A stretch of 8,474 nucleotides of DNA from Bacteroidota bacterium (GTDB taxonomy: Bacteria > Bacteroidota > Bacteroidia > Bacteroidales > UBA1402). Under the pieces are notes generated by a model. The model made no database searches. It worked only from the letters and a program-made list of their open reading frames with translations, and was not told the origin of the DNA. Made by a program: the position numbers and the translations under genes. The DNA lies in the NCBI GenBank assembly GCA_030706285.1, contig JAUZOU010000117.1, positions 1 through 8,474 on the forward strand, read 5' to 3'. Positions 1 through 6,780 of the stretch are shown piece by piece; position 1 is the stretch's first letter; each line of letters starts with the position of its first letter.

Positions 1-1550
1 ACGGCGGAACTGTCAAACGGCTTGTCAACCCCTTTTTTCAAACGGCCGCTGACTAACTGCACCAGAACAATTTCCAGAATGGTATCGATAAAGATGGGTA
101 ATGTCAAGGCCTGGGTTATGGCAAAAATGCCTGAAAGCCCCAATATGCCTGCCAACGAGAATCGCCCGAACAAATTGGCGATGACGGCCAGTCCCGTCAG
201 TACAATACCAGTGACGATGGCCGGTCTAACCCATTTGGAATAGGGCTCCTGAACACTGATTTTTTTGTAGAATCGTATGGCTGTTACAATTATAGCGGCA
301 TGTACAGCCAACATCCACAACCGGGGCAGCGTAGCCGGTTCGATGACCAGGTACGTTACCGTATCAACGATGAGCAAACCAACAAGCCCATACCAGTACG
401 AGAAAAACCGGGGTTCGCTTTGCCGGCGAAACAAAATTGTCACGGCTACCAGCAAAACAATAAAGACCATGGCCATATAGGATGTTGGCGCATACGCATC
501 AAAAAACGGCATCAGACTCAGGATAGCCACAAGCAAAGACACCACCGGACTGGTGTTCAGGTAACGCAAATTCAGGAAATGCCAGGTTTCAGGTGTTGAC
601 TTGATCTTCTTCAGTAACTTTCGCTTAAAGAAAAGCCACAGGTAGAGCAGCAGGCCGACAAAAACAACAATGCTTCTTTTTCCGGATGTTTGTCTGAAAT
701 AAAAACCAATGGCCTTCTGTTCGCTCTTCCAGAGGTTCATCGACTTTGACGAATCTCTGGCAAGTGGTTGCGTTGGTTGAAAATGCCAGAGACAACTGAT
801 CTCCGGACCAAAAAGTTGAGGTTTTGCTCTGTTAAGCCGTTTCCCAATAATATTGAGCATGTCGGACAATTTCATCGAATTGTCTGCTACTGTTGCCTTC
901 AAGACATCCAATGTGTCCAGGCTCCCTTTCACGATACTGTCAGTCCGTTTCCATTTACGTTCTACGCGGCCCAACTTCGAATCCAGATTGATAACAGCTG
1001 TCCTGTTGACATAGATAGCCCGGAAAATCGAATCGTCCAACGTTCGCCGAAGTTGAAGCTTTGCTTTGTACGATCTGTTATACAACGCATTGACCCGTGA
1101 ACGAACCTGATCGTTTTCATCTTTAAGGTTACTGACAAAACTTTGATACAGATAAAGATTCTTGATACTGATCGCCGTATGCCGGCCTCTGGTATTTTGA
1201 CGGAAAAGTTTAATTTCCTGAGTCATCTCACTGATATCATCCTGAAGATGATCAATCTCATACCCAAGTTGTGCACTGTCCCTGATGGTGTTCAGTTGAT
1301 CATTAATCCGTGCTATACTGATTATGTAATCGCTAAGGGTCAGTGTATCCGATTCGTGAAAAAACCGTCTAGGTTTTGGAGGAGGCGGAGGCCCTTGATG
1401 AGCGTGCTCACCATTTCTCAGGCTGTCCATTTTAAAGGCTGGAGCAGCCTGCCTTCGTCCGTCAGGGAAAGCTGCATGCGAAGGTCTCACCTGAGCATAG
1501 ACTGTCAAACCAAGGGCCAAAAGGCCAAAGAAAAGCAAGATTCGTTTCAT
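1..1550 (-). CDS. Multi-pass membrane protein, probable MscS-type mechanosensitive channel, N-terminal part (3' end outside window)
   Basis: An open frame of 516 codons starts at the ATG at 1550-1548 and reaches the window edge without a stop. Residues 1-19 form a signal peptide (MKRILLFFGL..., likely cut after VYA). A proline-rich stretch (PPPPPKPRR, about 54-62) follows, then a charged, helical, probably coiled-coil periplasmic region at about 70-240. Hydrophobic segments lie near 293-307, 333-350, 355-374, 383-402, 408-426, 441-458 and 463-500. The last two, with a Gly/Ala-rich run (SLAGILGLSGIFA, 465-477) before a long hydrophobic helix, resemble the membrane part just ahead of the pore and beta domain of large MscS-like proteins. 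Those diagnostic domains would lie beyond the edge, so the family call is inference from architecture. Such channels release solutes on hypo-osmotic shock. The gene starts 14 bases after a decayed gene on the same strand and may share its promoter. Alternative: another multi-pass protein with an extracytoplasmic sensor domain. Confidence 0.7.
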   Translation of the reverse strand, partial: MKRILLFFGLLALGLTVYAQVRPSHAAFPDGRRQAAPAFKMDSLRNGEHAHQGPPPPPKPRRFFHESDTLTLSDYIISIARINDQLNTIRDSAQLGYEIDHLQDDISEMTQEIKLFRQNTRGRHTAISIKNLYLYQSFVSNLKDENDQVRSRVNALYNRSYKAKLQLRRTLDDSIFRAIYVNRTAVINLDSKLGRVERKWKRTDSIVKGSLDTLDVLKATVADNSMKLSDMLNIIGKRLNRAKPQLFGPEISCLWHFQPTQPLARDSSKSMNLWKSEQKAIGFYFRQTSGKRSIVVFVGLLLYLWLFFKRKLLKKIKSTPETWHFLNLRYLNTSPVVSLLVAILSLMPFFDAYAPTSYMAMVFIVLLVAVTILFRRQSEPRFFSYWYGLVGLLIVDTVTYLVIEPATLPRLWMLAVHAAIIVTAIRFYKKISVQEPYSKWVRPAIVTGIVLTGLAVIANLFGRFSLAGILGLSGIFAITQALTLPIFIDTILEIVLVQLVSGRLKKGVDKPFDSSA

Positions 1551-1564
1551 AATCTATCATTTAC

Positions 1565-1877
1565 CTATCCTTTGATAAACAACCGTGCCAGTTCTTTATT
1601 GGCAATATTGTTCAGGACTTCGTATTTTTGTTGATCAAAAAAAGCTGAGTGCCGTCGCACATTCTCCGCAAACAAGATGCACCAACGATGCACACCTGCC
1701 TGACATAAGGATTGGGAGCCAGCACTTCTTTGACCCAACAACCGCAAGATAGTAAATTCTCAAACAAACTGGGTTGCCTATCAGGGTAATGGTCGAAATG
1801 TCCTTATTCGTCAGATTATGCTCCTGCTCATTCACCTGTGCAAAGTTCATCACCAATAAGATCGGTTCCATGGCCAT
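1565..1877 (-). pseudogene. Decayed arginase/ureohydrolase-family gene in three reading frames
   Basis: Three protein-like segments follow one another on the minus strand in different frames. From the ATG at 1877 (or 1871) the frame reads MEPILLVMNFAQVNEQEH and then loses sense. A second frame, open from 1803, reads GHFDHYPDRQPSLFENLL and then SCGCWVKEVLAPNPYVRQ, VCIVGAS, and ends at 1612. A third ends at 1565 with YEVLNNIANKELARLFIKG. The FDHxPD motif followed by an LSCGxWV motif is what I recall from a Bacteroides/Firmicutes group of arginase-superfamily proteins, where FDHHxD corresponds to the metal-binding DAHxD motif. An intact protein would have some 240 or more residues. Here only about 100 codons remain, and the later SxDxDxxDP metal motif is absent, which implies internal deletions as well as frameshifts. 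The family assignment is from memory of motifs; the frame changes are visible directly. No function is expected. The next gene, a membrane channel candidate, starts 14 bases downstream. Confidence 0.6.
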
Positions 1878-1883
1878 TTTTGT

Positions 1884-1891
1884 CAAATTTA
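1884..1891 (-). promoter_or_regulatory. Bacteroidota-type -7 box TAAATTTG
   Basis: On the minus strand TAAATTTG matches the Bacteroidota -7 consensus TAnnTTTG exactly. It ends 6 bases before the ATG at 1877, so the transcript would begin at or a few bases before the start codon. No clear -33 TTTG is seen at the usual 19-21 base distance. It would serve the decayed gene and, by read-through, the membrane channel candidate behind it, because I found no other convincing box closer to 1550. Confidence 0.4.
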
Positions 1892-1942
1892 CGTCATTTT
1901 CAAAAAACTGAAAAGCATGCTGTCATATGAAGAAAAACAATT

Positions 1943-1950
1943 TAATTTTG
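1943..1950 (+). promoter_or_regulatory. Bacteroidota-type -7 box TAATTTTG before the cytochrome c maturation operon
   Basis: TAATTTTG fits the TAnnTTTG consensus exactly and ends 4 bases before the resB ATG at 1955. If used, transcription would start almost at the ATG, giving a leaderless or nearly leaderless mRNA. A -33 TTTG is not evident. It could instead be a chance match in AT-rich sequence. Confidence 0.4.
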
Positions 1951-1954
1951 CAGC

Positions 1955-3190
1955 ATGAAATCATCAGACAGTCCCCAAAACAGGCCCTTCAAAACGAGCC
2001 TCATCAGTGTAGCCTCATTACTGCTTACAGGGTTCCTGCTGCAATTGGCTTTTGGCAGTTTCAACAGGTGCCTGCTCCGGTTTCCAGTTAACATGTATTT
2101 ATTGATTGCGCTGTTGGTTATCGTTGTTTTTCTTTCACTCCGGCCCCAAAGCCGGCTCTTTCAATGGTTCTCAGGTATTCCATTGAGTGCCTGCAACATC
2201 GGTGCCATACTACTTTACACGCTTGTTCTCGGGCTTGTTCCGCAGGCCACGTCTGCCATGGAAGAAAGCTCAATCTTCGGATTCGATGCTGTCACCCATT
2301 CCTGGCCATTCATCTTGCTATACAGCTTTATCCTGATCAACCTCAGCTGTGTCATTGCCCGCCGTCTCATCCGTTTTTCCTGGAGGCATTACGCCTTTTA
2401 CCTGAATCATCTGGGATTGCTGTTGCTGCTCATTGCCATTGGCCTCGGAGCATCCGACAGACATAGTTATATCATGCAAGTCGAAAAAGGAGCCACTGAA
2501 AACCATGCCTATAACGAACAGGAAGGCATCCGACAGCTCCCCCTTTCCATCAAACTGATTGATTTCGGGTTAGAGGCATATCTTCCGAAGTTGATGTTGA
2601 CTGATCCGCGGACCGGTGAACCTGCTGCTGATGGAAGAGCCCGGTTCTGGGAAGTGGATACCCTGCACACGACCGGCAATCTGGCCGGTTGGCATATCCG
2701 GCTGATGAGGTATATTGGCCATGCCGTTCCTTCCGATAACGGGACATACTCTCCACAAGAGGTCACTGGCGCATGCCCGGCTGTCTTGGTCCAGTTGGAA
2801 AACAAATCCGGGAGTGTGTCGAAAACCGGCTGGATTTGCTGCGGAAATTATGCTCAGCCACAACGGAACCTCTCGTTGAATGATACGCTAAACTTGATGA
2901 TGTCAGTGCCAGAGCCCAAATTATACCGTTCAGACGTCATCATTTTCAACCCGGATGGAAAGCAGGTCAAGGCCCGGTTGAACGTCAACAGCCCCTTGCG
3001 CTCAGACAACTGGATGATCTATCAATACGGCTATGACGCCAAACATGGCAAGGATTCGACTTACAGCCGTTTTCAACTGGTATACGATCCCTGGTTACCT
3101 GGTGTCTATGCTGGCATCTTGTTGTTTTTCCTTGGATCCGTTTGCTTATTGCTGGAAGGAAAGAAAAAGACAAAGGAGGAAAAACGATGA
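1955..3190 (+). CDS. resB: ResB/Ccs1-like cytochrome c biogenesis protein
   Basis: A 411-residue inner-membrane protein of the system II cytochrome c synthase. It works with CcsA to pass heme across the membrane and hold apocytochrome for thioether attachment. Predicted membrane helices lie at about 15-34, 45-62, 77-96, 117-135 and 147-166. A large extracytoplasmic domain at about 168-378 follows, then a last helix at about 381-400 and a lysine-rich cytoplasmic tail (EGKKKTKEEKR). H152 in the NHLGL motif of helix five and H170 just after it (SDRHSY) are candidates for the heme-linked histidines of the family. The order of helices, soluble domain and final helix matches Bacteroides ResB proteins as I remember them. 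The stop overlaps the ccsA start (ATGA), so the two are translationally coupled. The periplasmic domain carries an adjacent CysCys (295-296), not a CXXC. The ATG at 1955 is the first in frame after the likely promoter and gives a sensible short N-terminus. Confidence 0.85.
   Translation: MKSSDSPQNRPFKTSLISVASLLLTGFLLQLAFGSFNRCLLRFPVNMYLLIALLVIVVFLSLRPQSRLFQWFSGIPLSACNIGAILLYTLVLGLVPQATSAMEESSIFGFDAVTHSWPFILLYSFILINLSCVIARRLIRFSWRHYAFYLNHLGLLLLLIAIGLGASDRHSYIMQVEKGATENHAYNEQEGIRQLPLSIKLIDFGLEAYLPKLMLTDPRTGEPAADGRARFWEVDTLHTTGNLAGWHIRLMRYIGHAVPSDNGTYSPQEVTGACPAVLVQLENKSGSVSKTGWICCGNYAQPQRNLSLNDTLNLMMSVPEPKLYRSDVIIFNPDGKQVKARLNVNSPLRSDNWMIYQYGYDAKHGKDSTYSRFQLVYDPWLPGVYAGILLFFLGSVCLLLEGKKKTKEEKR
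3172..3180 (+). promoter_or_regulatory. Strong Shine-Dalgarno AAAGGAGGA that fixes the ccsA start
   Basis: AAAGGAGGA, inside the end of resB, has its AGGAGG 7 bases before the ATG at 3187. Such a strong site is unusual in Bacteroidota. It decides in favour of the ATG at 3187 over the in-frame TTG at 3142, which would lie inside resB. Confidence 0.75.
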
Positions 3191-3978
3191 CAGATTGGAC
3201 CAATTTTGATGCGTTTGCCTTGCCAACCTTAGGCTGTTGGCTGCTGGCTGTTGTTTCTCTGTACATCTGCAAACGGAAATGGTTGCCGGTCAGCCTGACG
3301 CTCGCCGGATGCCTGATCTTCGCAACCTTCATCGGCCTGTTATGGTCCGGCCTCGGACGTCCACCCATGCGTACGATGGGCGAAACCCGGCTTTGGTACA
3401 GCCTTTTCCTGTCTGGTATCGGACTTGTCTTATTTTCCAAATGGAAATACAACTGGATACTGACCTTCAGTCTTTTCATGGCGTTCATGTTCATGCTGAT
3501 CAATCTTCTCAAGCCCGAAATACATACCAAAAGCCTGATGCCGGCCCTGCAAAGTCGTTGGTTCGTTCCGCATGTGACGGCTTACATCCTCTCCTATTCC
3601 TTTCTGACAGCTGCCACCATTTCAGCCATACAGCAACTGATACGATACAGAAAAAACCAGCAGTCGGCACAATTGGTTTCACTGACAGACAATCTGGTTT
3701 ACATCGGACTCGGTTTGTTCATGATTGGTCTACTGATTGGTGCCGTTTGGGCAGGTGAATCCTGGGGCACTTTCTGGAATTGGGATCTGAAAGAGACCTG
3801 GGCCTTTATCACGGCCTCCTGCTATCTACTTTACATACACCTCCGGCTACGGGAAACGGCGCCGCGACGTTTTACCCTTTGGTTGCTTGTCCTGGCATTG
3901 ATCTGTCTGATGATTACTTGGAAAGGGGTCAATTTCCTGCCAGGGGCTCGATACAGTGTACACCTGTACGAACAATAA
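3187..3978 (+). CDS. ccsA: CcsA-like cytochrome c synthase heme-handling protein
   Basis: A 263-residue polytopic protein of the heme handling superfamily. It has about eight hydrophobic segments and the tryptophan-rich WWD motif at about 188-205 (WAGESWGTFWNWDLKETW), which presents heme on the outer face of the membrane. H129 (in FVPHVTAY) and H259 (in RYSVHLYEQ, near the end) are the likely axial heme ligands on either side of it. The GRPPMRTMGETRLWYS stretch near residues 58-72 is typical of Bacteroidota CcsA. One oddity is WDLKETW, where the family usually has WDPKETW. With the ResB-like protein encoded just before it (stop and start overlap as ATGA) it should form the complete cytochrome c synthase. 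No cytochrome or nitrite reductase gene is adjacent, so its client is not shown here. No GC-rich terminator hairpin follows the stop. Confidence 0.88.
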   Translation: MTDWTNFDAFALPTLGCWLLAVVSLYICKRKWLPVSLTLAGCLIFATFIGLLWSGLGRPPMRTMGETRLWYSLFLSGIGLVLFSKWKYNWILTFSLFMAFMFMLINLLKPEIHTKSLMPALQSRWFVPHVTAYILSYSFLTAATISAIQQLIRYRKNQQSAQLVSLTDNLVYIGLGLFMIGLLIGAVWAGESWGTFWNWDLKETWAFITASCYLLYIHLRLRETAPRRFTLWLLVLALICLMITWKGVNFLPGARYSVHLYEQ

Positions 3979-4031
3979 TTTTTTGCACATATTTTAACAG
4001 TTTACGTATGCCATTCGACACAGTTTTTCCC

Positions 4032-4039
4032 TATCTTTA
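4032..4039 (+). promoter_or_regulatory. Near-match -7 box TATCTTTA before the lysine-rich small gene
   Basis: TATCTTTA, followed by G, differs from TAnnTTTG in its last base only. It would give a leader of about 25 bases before the ATG at 4067. No -33 element is clear, so this is tentative. Confidence 0.3.
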
Positions 4040-4066
4040 GGGGTGTGTTTAAAAATACGCTGAATT

Positions 4067-4180
4067 ATGCCAAAAGGTAAAGACAAAAAACAAACGAACG
4101 AGAAAAAGGCTCCCGAAAAGACGCTGAAAGAGAAAAGAGCGGCCAAAGAAGCCAAGCGTGCAGCCAAAGCATCTGAATAA
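4067..4180 (+). CDS. Small lysine/alanine-rich basic protein, 37 residues
   Basis: The frame ATG 4067 to TAA 4180 encodes 37 residues beginning MPKGKDKKQTNEKKAPEK. It has 12 lysines, 2 arginines and 7 alanines, no cysteine and almost no hydrophobic residues. The second half alternates AK and EK groups (KRAAKEAKRAAKA), as in the tails of histone H1-like bacterial proteins, so it is either disordered or a single amphipathic helix. Very short Lys-rich proteins of this kind are common in Bacteroidota, but I do not recognise a named family. A nucleic-acid- or ribosome-associated role is inference from charge alone. It stands apart from the operon before it (88 bases after ccsA), with its own possible promoter and a weak hairpin 15 bases behind the stop. 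The sequence is far too biased to be random noncoding DNA, which supports it being a gene. Confidence 0.6.
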   Translation: MPKGKDKKQTNEKKAPEKTLKEKRAAKEAKRAAKASE

Positions 4181-4195
4181 CACTCGTTCAACTGG

Positions 4196-4225
4196 ACATT
4201 CATTCATAGAATGTTTTCTTATTTT
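4196..4225 (+). terminator. AT-rich hairpin with T-run after the small basic gene
   Basis: ACATTC (4196-4201) pairs with GAATGT (4209-4214) around a 7-base loop; CATTC/GAATG with a 3-base loop is an alternative fold. It is followed by TTTCTTATTTTT. The stem is short and AT-rich, so it is a weak candidate for a factor-independent terminator of the small gene ending at 4180. Confidence 0.35.
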
Positions 4226-4500
4226 TAGAGACTGTGACGCTGTAGTTGTTCTTGCTCCCCAAATACAGCGTACAGTTTATTTACGCCAAACTCACTAAAG
4301 GCAGTATTTGTTGTCCCTACCTCTGCCTGATCGACTGACATAGACAGTATGATGCCTGTGCGGTTGTATTTCTTGCCAATTGAACTTATTTTACTAGAAT
4401 TGCCAGATTAACATCGTTCTATCGAGGTTTATCTATTCCTGTCAATTCACGAAACAAAGATGCCAGGAACATCTTTCTTCCAATTATCATCGAGACACTA

Positions 4501-4508
4501 TTATTTTG
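4501..4508 (+). promoter_or_regulatory. Weak -7-like box TTATTTTG before the glycosyltransferase gene
   Basis: TTATTTTG differs from TAnnTTTG at the second base. It would give a leader of roughly 30 bases before the ATG at 4546. There is no clear -33 element and no strong Shine-Dalgarno. It is the best candidate seen, but uncertain. Confidence 0.22.
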
Positions 4509-4545
4509 ATACAGTCCATTAACTGAACAACTAAATTCATAGTCC

Positions 4546-6780
4546 ATGAAAATTGCTTTCATCGCTACCTATCCGCCCCGTGAATGTGGCATCGGAACAT
4601 TCACGAACAACCTGTATAAATCCATGTTGAATACTGAGGAAAGTCAAAAAGACGGCCATACCGGATTCGTCGTTGCCATCAGTGATCATGACTTATATTA
4701 CGAATACACGGAAGAAGTCAAGCTTATCATCCGGCAGGATCATCAGAAAGATTATCTGGAAGCCGTCGAATACATCAATCTGAGTGGTGCTGATGTCTGT
4801 ATTCTCGAACACGAATTTGGTATTTTCGGCGGACGTGACGGTTCATACATACTACCCTTGCTGCAACGGTTGAAAATTCCACTTATTGTTACCTTGCATA
4901 CCATCCTGAAAAGTCCCTCCTACAGCCAGAAATACATCATGCAGGAAATATGCAGGGTGGCAGACAAGGTCGTAGTGATGACTAATAAGGCCATCGAACT
5001 ACTGATCGACATTTATAAGATCTCCAAATCAAAAATCAGGCTGGCCGAACATGGCGTTCCGGACATTCATTTAGATCCACAGGAATGCCGGAAAGCCTTC
5101 AAGTTTGAAAATAGAAAAGTCTTGCTGACGTTCGGCTTTGTGGGACGAAACAAAGGTATCGAAACAGTTATCAATGCATTGGCCAACGTCGTCGAAAAAT
5201 ACCCTGAAACGCTTTACATCATTTTGGGAAAGACGCATCCGAACATTCTGATTGAATCCGGAGAAGAATACCGTGTTTATCTGATGCGACTGGTCTCAAA
5301 CCTCCATCTTGAAAAAAACGTGGTGTTTCTGAATAAATTCCTGGATGAGCCGGATCTGTTCAAATATCTGTATGCCTGCGATATCTATATCACGCCCTAT
5401 TTGAATGAAGCACAAATCACCAGCGGAACCCTGTCGTACGCTGTCGGTATCGGTGGCGCTGTACTTTCCACACCTTACTGGCATGCAGCAGAGTTACTAT
5501 CCGAAGGCAGAGGAGAACTGTTCGGTTTCGGGGATTCAGAAGGGCTTTCAGTCTTGTTAATGGAGCTCTTTGATAATCCGGAAAAGCTGGCAACCATCAA
5601 GCAGCATGCGTATGACTATGGACTGGGCATTACATGGCCAAAAACAGGCAGTAAGTACCTGAAAATAGCGGAAGAAGCCTTGACAAAAGAGCCCAAGATC
5701 GTAGAAAAGACCGACATCGATTTTAACCTGCTCATCCTGCCAACCTTCACGCTAAGCTACGTCAACCGCCTGACGGATGACACGGGTATTATCCAGCACG
5801 CCGAATTTGGCATACCCGACCGAATAAAGGGCTATTGTCTGGATGATAACGCCAGGGCTTTGCTGATGGCCCTGATGGACTACCGTCAGATTAAAAAAAA
5901 CAGGACTCTTGAATTGATCAGCATCTATCTCAGTTACATCCATTACATGCAAAATCCGGATGGAACGTTCCGGAATTTCATGAGCTACAACCGGAATTAC
6001 CTGGATGAAATCGGTTCTGAAGACTCGTTCGGTCGCACTATCTGGGCATTGGGCTTTCTCTTGGGCAATGCTCCTAATTACGCGTATTATCAGGCAGCAA
6101 AGAAAATGCTGTTTAGTGCTGCACCCAATTTTGACAAACTAGAATCCATCAGAGGTATTGCCAACACCATCATCGGTATCTGTCTTTATCTGAAAAGCAA
6201 CCCGTCAGATGCCAATATGGTTGAAAAACTCAAGCACCTTTCGTCCATCCTGTTGACACATTATAAAGAAAACAAATCGCCTGACTGGTTATGGTTCGAA
6301 CCGATCCTGGCCTACGACAACGGCATCCTTCCCTTAGCGTTGTTGCATACAGCCGGCATCCTGAATGATGAAAAGGTCAGAGAAGCGGCCATCGAGTCCA
6401 TGAATTTTCTCACAAATTTAACCTTCCTGGACCATCACCTGTCGATTATCGGGAATGAACACTGGTATGAGAAAGGGGGAGAAAGGTCCTTCTTTTCCCA
6501 ACAACCCATTGATGTCATGTCCATGGTGTTGATGTTCGATGAAGCCTTCCATCTAACTAAAGACAAAAGTTATCTCAATAAATTGTACACTTCTTTTTTA
6601 TGGTTTCTGGGTGAAAACGACCTGAAAGTGACGCTTTATGATTTCGAGACAAAAGGCTGTTATGATGGGTTCGACCAAAACGGAGTGAACCGCAACCAGG
6701 GCGCTGAAAGCACCCTTGCCTATCTGATTTCGTATCTGGCGGTATTAAGAGCCTATGAGGAGCATCATAGCACAGATTAA
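4546..6780 (+). CDS. GT4-type glycosyltransferase fused to a C-terminal alpha-helical (six-hairpin-like) domain
   Basis: A 744-residue protein without signal peptide or membrane helices, so probably cytoplasmic. Residues 1 to about 380 are a GT-B glycosyltransferase of the GT4 type. They show the N-terminal glycine loop (YPPRECGIGTFTNN, 9-22), EHGVPD at 168-173, the donor-phosphate loop GFVGRNKGIE at 197-206, and NEAQITSGTLSYAVG at 287-301 where GT4 enzymes bind the nucleotide sugar. From about 395 to 740 a helix-rich domain resembles an (alpha/alpha)6 barrel, with GYCLDDNARALL (429-440), NPDGTFRNFMSYNR (470-483), SEDSFGRTIWALG (491-503), WLWFEPILAYDNG (581-593) and NRNQGAEST (715-723). The acidic and aromatic residues look like those of a glycan-binding or catalytic cleft. 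Such fusions occur beside GH130 genes, as here, where the GH130 gene converges with overlapping stops. Donor and product are unknown; a mannosyl transfer is inferred from the neighbour. The ATG at 4546 starts directly at the Rossmann strand KIAFIATYPP. Confidence 0.8.
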   Translation: MKIAFIATYPPRECGIGTFTNNLYKSMLNTEESQKDGHTGFVVAISDHDLYYEYTEEVKLIIRQDHQKDYLEAVEYINLSGADVCILEHEFGIFGGRDGSYILPLLQRLKIPLIVTLHTILKSPSYSQKYIMQEICRVADKVVVMTNKAIELLIDIYKISKSKIRLAEHGVPDIHLDPQECRKAFKFENRKVLLTFGFVGRNKGIETVINALANVVEKYPETLYIILGKTHPNILIESGEEYRVYLMRLVSNLHLEKNVVFLNKFLDEPDLFKYLYACDIYITPYLNEAQITSGTLSYAVGIGGAVLSTPYWHAAELLSEGRGELFGFGDSEGLSVLLMELFDNPEKLATIKQHAYDYGLGITWPKTGSKYLKIAEEALTKEPKIVEKTDIDFNLLILPTFTLSYVNRLTDDTGIIQHAEFGIPDRIKGYCLDDNARALLMALMDYRQIKKNRTLELISIYLSYIHYMQNPDGTFRNFMSYNRNYLDEIGSEDSFGRTIWALGFLLGNAPNYAYYQAAKKMLFSAAPNFDKLESIRGIANTIIGICLYLKSNPSDANMVEKLKHLSSILLTHYKENKSPDWLWFEPILAYDNGILPLALLHTAGILNDEKVREAAIESMNFLTNLTFLDHHLSIIGNEHWYEKGGERSFFSQQPIDVMSMVLMFDEAFHLTKDKSYLNKLYTSFLWFLGENDLKVTLYDFETKGCYDGFDQNGVNRNQGAESTLAYLISYLAVLRAYEEHHSTD
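6777..6780. other. Shared palindromic TTAA forming both convergent stop codons
   Basis: The plus-strand gene stops with TAA at 6778-6780 and the minus-strand gene with TAA on 6779-6777. A single TTAA therefore supplies both stops, and there is no room for a terminator between the two coding regions. Confidence 0.95.

Larger units (their letters stand above)
4181..4545. other. Intergenic region with a possible minus-strand gene remnant
   Basis: No intact gene is recognised in these 365 bases. The minus strand has a 60-codon stretch without stops from 4407 to the TAA at 4227-4225. It reads in part IGKKYNRTGIILSMSVDQ, then FSEFGVNKLYAVFGEQEQ, with a normal-looking amino acid mix but no good start. 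Just upstream in another frame an ATG at 4490 opens a 23-residue frame (FLASLFRELTGIDKPR). Together they look more like a frameshifted, decayed gene than like random sequence, but I cannot name the family. The plus strand has only short chance frames. The right end should hold the promoter of the glycosyltransferase gene. Confidence 0.35.

Noticed and set aside
1143..1634. 163-codon plus-strand open frame opposite the channel gene
   Set aside because: It is a shadow of the minus-strand open frame, whose signal peptide, coiled coil and membrane helices make biological sense. The plus-strand translation resembles no protein type and has no start signals.
3142..3186. Earlier TTG start for ccsA
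   Set aside because: The strong AAAGGAGGA site places the start at the ATG at 3187. The TTG at 3142 would add 15 charged residues inside the resB coding end.
2985..3530. 181-codon minus-strand open frame across resB and ccsA
   Set aside because: It lies opposite two confidently assigned genes, is rich in Arg/Ser/Pro as antisense frames often are, and shows no domain.
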